Positions 1-5,868 of a stretch of 7,227 nt of DNA are shown piece after piece (the stretch's first letter is position 1; every line of letters begins with the position of its first letter). The DNA comes from an uncultured Eubacterium sp. (GTDB lineage Bacteria > Bacillota > Clostridia > Lachnospirales > Lachnospiraceae): assembly GCA_900550135.1 (NCBI GenBank), contig URQO01000077.1, positions 1-7,227 on the forward strand. The letters are read 5' to 3'. The position numbers and the translations under genes were made by a program. The notes under the pieces are model-generated. The model had not been told where the DNA came from and did not search any database. It saw nothing but the letters and a program-made list of their open reading frames with translations.

Positions 1-11
1 CTTCAATGCGG

Positions 12-725
12 TTAGGCTGTATTTCTTCCGCTTTGTTTTCCTCGTTTTTTTTCTTGATACCCTTTATATATATCTTTGTCATAGTCCACACCATCCATCA
101 ATTCATTTAATTCAATTTTTTTACACTTTCCATTTAATTTTTTATCAACATACTCTTCTGATGAAGCATGATATTGTATATTTTCATCTGATATTTCTAC
201 TAAAATTCCTGCTACAAACAATTTATCCCAACCATTATCAAAATCATCCTTATTTGTTGCCAATTTTTTTGTTGTTTCATACAATTTTTTTAATTCATTT
301 GTTTGATCTATTCCTGTAAAAGCTGCAATTGTTATAGCCAAATCATTTGCAAAATTATCATCATCACTTATATATGATATAAAATCTCCTTCTTTTGATA
401 TTTCTATTTTATATAATCTTTCATTATTTATAGAATAATTGAACAAAGTGCTTGTATCATTGTCTTGTTCCTTATTCCAGCTAGATAAATCTGGAAAATA
501 ATCTTCACTAGTTGCCATTACTTTTTTATTCATTGCATTGTAATTATTAATAAAATCAACATATGTCATTTTAAATTTTGAATCTGTATATTTATTTTCG
601 CTTTTTGTTGAAAAAAACTCTTCTTTTGTCTCTTTCTTATTTGTTTTATTATTTCCACATGCTGACATTACTATCGCCATGATTACTACGATTGATATTG
701 TAATAAGTTTTATGTACTTCTTCAT
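12..725 (-). CDS. Small lipoprotein of unknown function
   Basis: This is a 237-residue protein with a lipoprotein signal: a basic start (MKKYIK), a hydrophobic core at about residues 7-20, then M20-S21-A22-C23, a slightly atypical lipobox with Met at -3. Cys23 would be lipidated and the mature protein anchored on the outer face of the membrane. After the lipobox come a Lys/Asn/Glu-rich linker and a mostly polar domain (about 50-220) with no family motif I recognise. The C-terminus is basic (KKRGKQSGRNTA). The start is well supported by AAGGAG about 7 nt upstream of the ATG. It begins only 22 nt after the stop of the Nmad2-like gene, so the two are probably co-transcribed. The coding sequence is visibly more AT-rich than its neighbours. 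I cannot assign a function; the lipoprotein call is firm, the role unknown. Confidence 0.8.
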   Translation of the reverse strand: MKKYIKLITISIVVIMAIVMSACGNNKTNKKETKEEFFSTKSENKYTDSKFKMTYVDFINNYNAMNKKVMATSEDYFPDLSSWNKEQDNDTSTLFNYSINNERLYKIEISKEGDFISYISDDDNFANDLAITIAAFTGIDQTNELKKLYETTKKLATNKDDFDNGWDKLFVAGILVEISDENIQYHASSEEYVDKKLNGKCKKIELNELMDGVDYDKDIYKGYQEKKRGKQSGRNTA

Positions 726-747
726 AATTTATCTCCTTCTCATTTCA

Positions 748-1353
748 TTATTTTTCAACAATACTTCTGTCTATTTTCCAGCACTTTTTTCCCATATGTT
801 TTTCCTTCACAGCTTTCTTTATCTGCCCTATTATATCCTCATCATCAACTATTTTGGTTTCCTGACGTAAAGGATATTTATCTCCCAAAATATTTTTGAT
901 TTCATCTGCCGGAAAATTGTTTGCACCAAAATATTGAAATTTGTGTTTACATGAAATCAATGTATATACACCGTTTTTATCGCGTTCTTTATCATCTTTT
1001 GTATCATGTGGGCGTCCTTTGCCTCCTTTATGCTCCAATTGACCATCTTGAACGTAATAAATATCATCACTTCTTCCTTTGGAAAATCCACCCTCCCCAT
1101 AATATTCTGTCATTTTCATGACATTTGTTATTTTGCAGAAATAACAAATGTTGTCTTTATATATTCCCATAATATATGCTATACATTTATGTGGATTTGC
1201 TTCATAATCCTTGCCAATCCAATATCTAATACCGGTTTTGACACCGTTCTTCCAACCACCTTTACAGCAGGACAATGTTAATATTCCGTCGTCCATACAG
1301 GGAGCAAAACCACCAGCATTTGTCATTCTATATATGTACAATTTTTCTTTCAT
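748..1353 (-). CDS. Nmad2-like (nucleotide modification associated domain 2) protein
   Basis: This 201-residue cytosolic protein has no signal peptide. The N-terminus (LYIYRMTNAGGFAP, residues 5-18, then LTLSCCK at 25-31) matches the pattern I know from Nmad2 proteins: a short beta strand, a GFAPN-like turn, then a CTLACCKP-like segment. Further along, a strand plus ITNVMKMTEYY (75-85), DDIYYV (96-101) and TLISCKHKFQYFGAN (131-145) follow the family order of V-T-x-x-M-x-F-x-x-Y-W, D-x-I-Y and L-x-S-x-x-F-x-Y-F/W-G. Nmad2 was named from comparative genomics as a companion of DNA base-modification genes; its biochemistry is not established to my knowledge. The protein has eight cysteines, many for its size. 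AAGGAGG lies 7 nt before the ATG. It sits between a secreted protein and a lipoprotein on the same strand, which is unusual for this family. The assignment is from recalled motifs, not a search. Confidence 0.6.
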   Translation of the reverse strand: MKEKLYIYRMTNAGGFAPCMDDGILTLSCCKGGWKNGVKTGIRYWIGKDYEANPHKCIAYIMGIYKDNICYFCKITNVMKMTEYYGEGGFSKGRSDDIYYVQDGQLEHKGGKGRPHDTKDDKERDKNGVYTLISCKHKFQYFGANNFPADEIKNILGDKYPLRQETKIVDDEDIIGQIKKAVKEKHMGKKCWKIDRSIVEK

Positions 1354-1410
1354 AAGTGCGCCTCCTTTTCACATTTTTTAACTACATAAAATTATCTATC
1401 CGGCCACACT

Positions 1411-2187
1411 TTAATTTTTTCCTTTAAAACGTACGGTAACTTTTTTCCATTTTCCCGACTTTGTATAATAACCATATTTTGCTTTTTTGTTTGTTATTGA
1501 TGAAAAATATGTATATTTATTTACTTTTATTTTCTTTAAAGTCGATACTTTCCCACTTTCCATGTTGTAGCATTTGATTTTTACTGTTTGAGTTTTTGTT
1601 GTGTATCCGGCCTCACCATCCCACAATCCTTTGGTATCAACATAATATAGATATTTTCCCTTTATATATTGCACTTTGCTCCAACCAAGTTGTGTCACAT
1701 CACCTGTGTCTAAATCCAAAACTTTCAGTTTAAAACTGCCTGGAGCTGTAGTTGCACTTTTACCAACTATATAACTTTTGTATGCCCAACGTTTTTTTGG
1801 CATCCATTGATTTACCTCAAAATTGTTAATTACTTTGGTTGAAAAACAAAACTCTACATCTACCTCATATATTGCTTTTACATATGGATCTGGATCCTGA
1901 TCTACCTGTACATAAATACAACCTTCATCATAATGAACTATATCTGCGCTATATTTATTTTTTGCGATAACACATACTTTAGATGTTTTTCCATTTTTCT
2001 TTTTCATCATTGTGTATGTATATCTGGTAATTCCATACTTATCCTTGCCGGATTTTTGGGATTTTATAAAATAAGTTGTGCCGTTCTTTCTGTAACTATT
2101 ACTTGCCTTTGCAGTATACGAATGCACAAACGTTGTGCACAATAGGGCTAAAAGCATAATTAATGTTATCTTACAAATTTTTTTCAT
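1411..2187 (-). CDS. Secreted beta-rich protein, function unknown
   Basis: This 258-residue protein has a classic Sec signal peptide: MKKICK, a hydrophobic core at about 8-21, and a probable signal peptidase I site after A26-K27-A28. The mature part is rich in Tyr, Lys and Thr and alternates short strands with turns: CIYVQVD, KYLYYVDTKG, VKIKCYNMESGKVSTLKKIKV and a closing YGYYTKSGKWKKVTVRFKG. Stretches such as LKVLDLDTGDV and IKCYNMESGKV resemble blades of beta-propeller-like proteins (DUF5050-type) common among exported clostridial proteins, but there are too few for a full propeller. No cell-wall anchor or catalytic motif is visible. TAGGAGG lies 8 nt upstream of the ATG. It is the first gene of the likely minus-strand trio, 57 nt before the Nmad2-like gene, with no terminator visible between them. 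Confidence 0.75.
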   Translation of the reverse strand: MKKICKITLIMLLALLCTTFVHSYTAKASNSYRKNGTTYFIKSQKSGKDKYGITRYTYTMMKKKNGKTSKVCVIAKNKYSADIVHYDEGCIYVQVDQDPDPYVKAIYEVDVEFCFSTKVINNFEVNQWMPKKRWAYKSYIVGKSATTAPGSFKLKVLDLDTGDVTQLGWSKVQYIKGKYLYYVDTKGLWDGEAGYTTKTQTVKIKCYNMESGKVSTLKKIKVNKYTYFSSITNKKAKYGYYTKSGKWKKVTVRFKGKN

Positions 2188-2209
2188 GGTTCGTACCTCC
2201 TAATGTTTT

Positions 2210-2224
2210 GTAGTATTACACTAC
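2210..2224. promoter_or_regulatory. 5-bp perfect inverted repeat in leader of the secreted-protein gene
   Basis: GTAGT, a 5-nt spacer and ACTAC form a perfect inverted repeat about 11 nt upstream of the Shine-Dalgarno of the secreted-protein gene. It could be a repressor half-site pair or a small 5'-UTR hairpin. In DNA this AT-rich, a 5-bp arm can occur by chance, so this is only a candidate. Confidence 0.25.
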
Positions 2225-2401
2225 CATTTTTATTTTAAATATATTTTTTACGCAATTGTATCTATATTTTTCCCACTACTTTCCTGATACACTTAATACT
2301 TTAGTCTTCTTAAAAATCAGACTTTAAAATATATCATTCTTTCTTGTTATTAAATTCTCATAAAAATCCATTTTTAATCCGTTCCATTAACTCTTTCATT
2401 C

Positions 2402-2430
2402 ATTTTACATTTATCGTTACTATCTGTCAA
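2402..2430 (-). promoter_or_regulatory. Sigma-A-type promoter for the minus-strand trio
   Basis: On the minus strand a perfect -35 box TTGACA (2430-2425) is followed by a 17-bp spacer and TAAAAT (2407-2402), five of six matches to the -10 consensus. Transcription would begin near 2395, leaving an untranslated leader of about 208 nt before the secreted-protein gene. The leader contains a possible tiny reading frame (MERIKNGFL, about 2387-2358) without a clear ribosome site. The promoter lies within 112 bp of the start of the divergent XRE gene, so that repressor is a natural candidate regulator; this is inference from position only. Confidence 0.5.
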
Positions 2431-2513
2431 TTATCACACCTATAGTCAATGTATATTTTTTACTAAATATTGTATGATATTCATAACTATGTAACAGTAA
2501 AGAGTAGGTATTT

Positions 2514-2849
2514 ATGAGCGATATTGATTATGTTAAAATCGGCAACAAAATAAGACAAAAGCGTATACAACTTGGATATTCTCAGGAATATCTGGCAGAG
2601 CTTTGTGGCATTTCGGCATCTTACATTGGTCACATCGAGCGTGGCACCAAGAAGATGTCTATTTCTATTGCCGTTTCACTTGCTCATGTTCTACACCTTA
2701 GTCTGGACTATCTTTTTCTCGATTCCTCAGACAGCGAAGAAAACATTCTTTTAAGTGTCAATTCTCTATTAAAACAAGGTTCCAAAGAACAGGCTGACAC
2801 TTTGCTTAAGGTCATCAAAATCTTAAGTGAAAATATTGATCAATTGTAA
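2514..2849 (+). CDS. XRE-family helix-turn-helix transcriptional regulator
   Basis: This 111-residue protein has a canonical XRE/Cro-C1 DNA-binding domain at about residues 7-67. It reads IGNKIRQKRIQLGYSQEYLAEL, then CGISASYIGHIERGTKKMSI with the recognition helix at about 34-43, and a final LAHVLHLSLDYLFLD helix. The tail (75-110) is predicted to be helical and may mediate dimerisation. The family binds palindromic operators, often near its own gene. A TAGG ribosome site lies 5 nt before the ATG. The gene is divergent from the secreted-protein trio, and the 326-bp intergenic region contains the trio promoter, so control of that trio and of itself is plausible. There are no phage genes nearby, so it reads as a stand-alone regulator rather than part of a visible prophage. 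Domain assignment is secure; targets are unknown. Confidence 0.93.
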   Translation: MSDIDYVKIGNKIRQKRIQLGYSQEYLAELCGISASYIGHIERGTKKMSISIAVSLAHVLHLSLDYLFLDSSDSEENILLSVNSLLKQGSKEQADTLLKVIKILSENIDQL

Positions 2850-2884
2850 TTTTAAAATTTAACTTTCCCACTCTCTTCAATTTC

Positions 2885-2962
2885 TTTTATTTTTGCATGA
2901 AATTTTATTTTATCTATACACTATTTTATTTTTGCATAAAGTTTTATTTTATCTATGCACTA
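2885..2962. repeat. 39-bp tandem direct repeat, two copies
   Basis: Two adjacent 39-bp units (2885-2923 and 2924-2962) match at 36 of 39 positions. Each begins TTTTATTTTTGCAT and ends ATCTATRCACTA. The three differences are single substitutions, with no indels. A degenerate third partial copy seems to follow from 2963. The unit lies in the gene-free interval just after the XRE gene and contains no reading frame or strong hairpin. It is probably a slippage-derived repeat; protein binding is possible but unsupported. Confidence 0.75.
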
Positions 2963-3022
2963 TATTATTCTTGTATATATTTCTTACCTCTGTATTAGAA
3001 TTTCACTCTTTTTATATTTTTC

Positions 3023-3065
3023 AAACAAAAAAGATGTTCTGATACAATCATATCAAAAACATCTT
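3023..3065 (-). terminator. Rho-independent terminator for the kinase transcript
   Basis: AAGATGTT (3031-3038) pairs with AACATCTT (3058-3065), and GATA (3041-3044) pairs with TATC (3051-3054) across a small internal loop, with a 6-nt apical loop. Read on the minus strand, the hairpin is followed by TTTTTTGTTTG, a good U-tract. It therefore ends transcription coming from the kinase gene and through the structured element between 3080 and 3240. The plus-strand side lacks a comparable T-run. Confidence 0.7.
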
Positions 3066-3079
3066 CAAATTTTACTTGC

Positions 3080-3240
3080 CTGACAGACTAGTCTTTGCGC
3101 GTTTCTACAAGCGGTGCGCACCCGAGATAAAATACAAGTCTGGGGAGCTTGCTCACCAAAGACTGTGTTTTATCTTGGGTGCATAGCGCGACAGTGCGAC
3201 ATGAGTATGTAGCGAAGCGAAATACGAATGGCTCCGCGTA
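3080..3240. repeat. GC-rich structured element (putative dispersed repeat or structured RNA)
   Basis: By hand count 3081-3240 is 50% GC, against about 19% for 2881-3060. The core is a long imperfect hairpin. Arm 3118-3135 pairs with 3165-3182 over 18 positions with only two non-Watson-Crick pairs. Inside it, AGTCT (3137-3141) pairs with AGACT (3160-3164) and GGGGAGC with GCTCACC. Outside it, 3114-3117 pairs with 3186-3189 past a 3-nt bulge, and 3098-3108 can pair with 3209-3219. It also holds 10-bp palindromes at 3085-3094 (AGACTAGTCT) and 3113-3122 (GGTGCGCACC). There is no coding frame of note. It lies between the kinase stop and its terminator. It resembles dispersed, REP-like sequences I associate with Lachnospiraceae genomes, but I could not check other copies. 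The two imperfect pairs of the core arm, and one outside it, are G-T on the plus strand, hinting that a folded RNA would read that way. Confidence 0.55.
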
Positions 3241-3270
3241 ATACTTCTTCCATTTATCCCAACTCCACTC

Positions 3271-3972
3271 CTACAATGATTCCATTAATTCCTGGCAACT
3301 TTGGTACCTGTCATCAGGATTTATGTTCACGGCTTTTTTCACAATTTTCCGAAACTTTCCCTTGCACAACACCTTTGATGGATGCTCTCCTGTCAGCATA
3401 ATATTAATCAACACCCCCAATGCATATATATCTGTTCTTGGATCCGTTTGACTTAATCCATATTGCTCCGGTGCCGCATATCCTGTCGTTCCCAAAATTC
3501 TAGTATCCCTATTTTCATCTTTTTTATATATCCTCGATGCATTAAAATCAATCAATTTTACCTGACCTTTTTCTGAAATCATAACATTATCAGGCTTAAT
3601 ATCTCTATGAATAATTCCATAATAATGCAACATTCCAAGCCCCTTACACACCTGCCTAATAATCTCCCGAACTCCATTTTCTGTATAAAGACCACTTTGT
3701 AAAACGTCACCTATTGTCATTCCTGAAATATATTCTTCCATTACAATTGCCCCTACATCCCCCTGCACAACTTCATAGATAATAGGCAAATTGTCACACT
3801 TTAATTCAAGCATTTTTTCGTAAACATCTGCTCCATCCTTAATATGTCTTACTATTATTTTTCTTCCCGTCTCCTTATGTCTATACACCAGCACTTTACT
3901 TAATTCTGAATTTTTCAATGCCTTCACAAACTTATATTCATTTTTTATCACTTCACTAATCCATTGATACAT
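3271..3972 (-). CDS. Minimal Hanks-type Ser/Thr protein kinase
   Basis: This 233-residue cytosolic kinase is almost only a catalytic domain, without membrane segment, PASTA or other sensor domain. Clear motifs are HRD (122-124, catalytic Asp124), K126 and N129 in HRDIKPDN, DFN (142-144, Mg-binding Asp142, with Asn replacing the usual Gly), activation-segment GTTGYAAPE (APE 167-169) and the late Arg222. The start is less canonical: no GxGxxG loop is visible, and the beta-3 position reads IIVR, with Arg42 where VAIK has Lys. I recall the Arg as common in this clostridial subgroup, so activity is likely but not certain. The ATG at 3972 is preferred over a GTG at 3990 because AGAGGA lies 8 nt before it; the GTG has no good ribosome site. 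It is divergent from the HTH-protein gene, a possible partner. Confidence 0.9.
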   Translation of the reverse strand: MYQWISEVIKNEYKFVKALKNSELSKVLVYRHKETGRKIIVRHIKDGADVYEKMLELKCDNLPIIYEVVQGDVGAIVMEEYISGMTIGDVLQSGLYTENGVREIIRQVCKGLGMLHYYGIIHRDIKPDNVMISEKGQVKLIDFNASRIYKKDENRDTRILGTTGYAAPEQYGLSQTDPRTDIYALGVLINIMLTGEHPSKVLCKGKFRKIVKKAVNINPDDRYQSCQELMESL

Positions 3973-3978
3973 TGAGCT

Positions 3979-3985
3979 ATCCTCT
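3979..3985 (-). promoter_or_regulatory. Shine-Dalgarno deciding the kinase start
   Basis: On the minus strand AGAGGAT lies with its core 8 nt upstream of the ATG at 3972. It falls inside the six codons added by the upstream GTG (3990), which itself is preceded only by AT-rich sequence. This supports the shorter, 233-residue kinase. Confidence 0.55.
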
Positions 3986-3990
3986 TGCAC

Positions 3991-4402
3991 TTTCTAATTT
4001 CAACTTTATTTAAGTATACCAAAACTTTTCTTCTTTACACGCCAAATATTTCCACCTGTTTAAGCAAAATTAATTTTGTTTTATTATATAGTTTTACTAT
4101 CATTTTATTATTTTTTAAATACTATGCCGTCAGACTATTATTTTTTATAGGCAAATATTCTATAATATTTTTATTATACATTTATTGTTTACCAGCAGTT
4201 TAATTACTCTATTTACTCTTTATATGGTAAACTATATTTGTTGAGTATTAATTACTATAATTATTTTTCACAATAAATTATTTTGATACATTCTAATTAT
4301 CATTATTATTTGTGACTGATTATTTTTGTTCTATATTAATTATTATTTTTTTATGGCCGATTTTTTTAATACATATTAAATATTTTACAAGGAGATTTTG
4401 AC
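3991..4402. other. AT-rich divergent intergenic region between kinase and HTH genes
   Basis: This stretch of about 410 bp is dominated by A/T runs. Apart from the kinase promoter I see no RNA gene, strong hairpin or convincing small gene. A perfect TATAAT occurs at 4256-4261 toward the HTH gene but has no matching -35, and chance matches are expected in such DNA. The HTH gene has an excellent ribosome site (AAGGAG, 4389-4394). Confidence 0.6.
4013..4021 (-). promoter_or_regulatory. Extended -10 promoter for the kinase gene
   Basis: The minus strand reads TGGTATACT, an extended -10 box (TGnTATACT, five of six to TATAAT). Transcription would start near 4006, about 34 nt before the kinase ATG. 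No good -35 sits at the right distance, which is acceptable for an extended -10 promoter. The call rests on sequence and position only. Confidence 0.4.
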
Positions 4403-4825
4403 ATGAAAAATATTTCAACAGATGAACTTTTGAAGGCACTTAACAACTGTGACAACATTGATTCCTACTTTAAAGAAAATTCAGACTATATTTTAGACAC
4501 AACCATTGCTGACTATTTGTACAACACTTTTGAAGAGAAATGTCTTGTCAAATCCCGCGTTTTCAAGAAAGCTGAAATTGATGAAATATTTGGCTATCAG
4601 ATTTTCGGTGGCAAAAAGAATCCCTCAAGAAATACTCTTATTTCTATCTGCATTGGTGCGAGATTTTCTCTTAATGAAACTCAGGCAGCCCTAAAAATTG
4701 CAGGCTATGCCACACTTTTCCCACGCAATAAACGGGATAGCATTATAATATTTGGTATTAACAACGACAAATCCGTATGCGATATCAATGAAGAATTATA
4801 TGATTTAGGTGAAGAGACTTTATAA
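4403..4825 (+). CDS. XRE-like helix-turn-helix protein divergent from the kinase
   Basis: This is a 140-residue cytosolic protein. Residues about 49-100 fit a compact HTH of the XRE type: VFKKAEID (53-60), then FGYQIFGGKKNPSRNTLISICIGARFSLNETQAALKIAGY, where YQIFGGKKNPSR looks like a recognition helix plus the conserved turn. A C-terminal helical part follows (LFPRNKRDSIIIFGI and a closing INEELYDLGEE). The N-terminal 45 residues (STDELLKAL, ADYLYNTFEEK) are helical and may form a partner-binding or dimer region. From memory, proteins of this shape occur in Lachnospiraceae beside small Ser/Thr kinases, as here. It may be a kinase substrate, an antagonist or a transcription factor of the module; nothing in the sequence decides among these. 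AAGGAG lies 8 nt before the ATG. Confidence 0.75.
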   Translation: MKNISTDELLKALNNCDNIDSYFKENSDYILDTTIADYLYNTFEEKCLVKSRVFKKAEIDEIFGYQIFGGKKNPSRNTLISICIGARFSLNETQAALKIAGYATLFPRNKRDSIIIFGINNDKSVCDINEELYDLGEETL

Positions 4826-4918
4826 TTGTTTCTTCCCTAATTTATGATGCATTATTCTTTCACTGATTTGCTTTTCATTCTCGCTTTACTATTTTTTTTA
4901 CTATTAATCATTTTTATT

Positions 4919-4946
4919 TTTCAAATACATTAATTTGAAATTTTTT
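4919..4946 (+). terminator. Weak Rho-independent terminator after the HTH gene
   Basis: TTTCAAAT (4919-4926) pairs with ATTTGAAA (4933-4940) across a 6-nt loop and is followed by TTTTTT on the plus strand. The stem is perfect but has only one G-C pair, so it is weak. Position, about 95 nt past the HTH stop and just before the convergent nuclease-like gene, supports the call. Confidence 0.4.
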
Positions 4947-4976
4947 AACCTTCATAATAAACATCTTTTTAATACT

Positions 4977-5798
4977 TTATATCAAATATCTATTTACCAT
5001 TTCATCTAAAAGTTTGATATTAATGGGGCTATCTGAAGTCTCAAATGTCATCAGCAATTTTTCTCCCGGATATATGTCATTCTTCTCAAATGTCTCAATC
5101 TTTCTTAACGCCTTTCTTACATATTCCTCCACGTCCATCATGCCGAAATGTTCAAGATAAAATTCTTTTCTCGTCTTAACATTCAAGATTTTAAAATCCG
5201 GCATCACATAACCATAACCTTTCAAATATAAAGGCTGCTCATATACATATGGAATCCCTTTCATAAACAATTTATCAGAAATTATCTTTTCCGACTTAGA
5301 CCGTACCTGCTCTCCTTTTTCAGTAATTATTGCATTTTCATCATCACCTGAAAAGAATTGTGGATTTACCATTTTCATATTTTTCTCTTTAATGGTAATC
5401 TGCTCCTCCTGCCACTTTTTTGCATACATTTGATCTGGCATCACATATGGCTCCACAAACATTTTCTTTTTATCTGATATCTTTTCGTAAGCTTTTAGTG
5501 TTTCATCAAATTCATATTTATCCAGCATATCCTTTAGACACTTTTTGTTTTTCCTAACAATGATCTGTACTTTTTTCTCATATTCCTTTTGAGCAAGCTT
5601 TTTAACAATACCACGATTCTTTTTATTTATGTATGTTTCCGTGCCATCGTCTTTTCGCCAATAGTACTGGAAACTGTTTTTATTCTTAATTGCATATAAG
5701 CTTCCCTCTAGAGTATTTTTCAATTTTCTTTCATTCTTCTTTTCAATTTTATTAAGTTCTTGTAATTGTTTTTTTAAAACGTTATTCAAACTTTCCAT
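4977..5798 (-). CDS. Lys-rich protein with putative PD-(D/E)XK nuclease-like C-terminal domain
   Basis: This 273-residue protein has two parts. Residues 1-140 are very Lys/Glu-rich and largely helical, probably coiled-coil, with one YYWRKDDGTETYI strand pair near 45-57. Residues about 163-273 carry the pattern VRSKSEKIISDKL (Glu170), IPYVYEQPLYL, YVMPDFKIL (Asp201), FYLEHFGMM (Glu216, His217), then a helix with VRKALRKIE and LLMTFET. Glu, then PD, then E-x-x on successive strands is the layout of PD-(D/E)XK nucleases; EHFG replaces the usual E-x-K, so the catalytic Lys is not in its standard place. I recall similar uncharacterised proteins in Clostridia. DNA cleavage is inferred from fold only. 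The ATG at 5798 is preferred because AGGAG lies 4 nt before it; the ATG at 5813 has no ribosome site. It stands alone on its strand. Confidence 0.7.
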   Translation of the reverse strand: MESLNNVLKKQLQELNKIEKKNERKLKNTLEGSLYAIKNKNSFQYYWRKDDGTETYINKKNRGIVKKLAQKEYEKKVQIIVRKNKKCLKDMLDKYEFDETLKAYEKISDKKKMFVEPYVMPDQMYAKKWQEEQITIKEKNMKMVNPQFFSGDDENAIITEKGEQVRSKSEKIISDKLFMKGIPYVYEQPLYLKGYGYVMPDFKILNVKTRKEFYLEHFGMMDVEEYVRKALRKIETFEKNDIYPGEKLLMTFETSDSPINIKLLDEMVNRYLI

Positions 5799-5802
5799 TT
5801 TT

Positions 5803-5807
5803 CTCCT
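5803..5807 (-). promoter_or_regulatory. Shine-Dalgarno deciding the start of the nuclease-like gene
   Basis: AGGAG on the minus strand lies 4 nt before the ATG at 5798, inside codons 3-4 of the longer frame that begins at 5813. The spacing is a little short, but nothing similar precedes the outer ATG. Confidence 0.5.
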
Positions 5808-5839
5808 ATTCATACTTTATGTTGTTTTATTTATTCATA

Positions 5840-5868
5840 ATATTACTCTTTAATTTTATTTATTGCAA
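5840..5868 (-). promoter_or_regulatory. Candidate promoter for the nuclease-like gene
   Basis: On the minus strand TTGCAA (5868-5863) is followed by a 17-bp spacer and TAATAT (5845-5840), four of six matches in each box. Transcription would begin near 5833, about 35 nt before the start codon. The very AT-rich background makes chance matches common. Confidence 0.3.

Noticed and set aside
1..60. Possible adapter or chimeric join at the left end, where sequence is slightly richer in GC
   Set aside because: No adapter motif is present and the lipoprotein frame runs normally to its stop at 12-14.
679..1281. Plus-strand frames opposite the lipoprotein and Nmad2-like genes
   Set aside because: They are antisense shadows of well-supported minus-strand genes with good Shine-Dalgarno sites.
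2450..2481. Plus-strand promoter and operator (TATGAT at 2473-2478; AATAT/ATATT inverted repeat) upstream of the XRE gene
   Set aside because: No acceptable -35 at normal spacing, and a 5-bp A/T-only inverted repeat is expected by chance here.
3080..3240. Retron or CRISPR interpretation of the folded GC-rich island
   Set aside because: There is no reverse transcriptase, Cas gene or regularly spaced repeat array in the window, so the fold alone does not support either.
3985..4203. Plus-strand frame of 72 codons encoding a hydrophobic peptide between the kinase and HTH genes
   Set aside because: It begins inside the kinase 5' end, lacks a ribosome site, and its Phe/Leu/Ile/Tyr-rich composition is what T-rich non-coding DNA gives in any open frame.
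12..5813. A single defence island made of XRE, Nmad2-like, kinase and nuclease-like genes
   Set aside because: The genes lie on different strands, in separate transcription units with a terminator and long spacers between; no known defence architecture matches.
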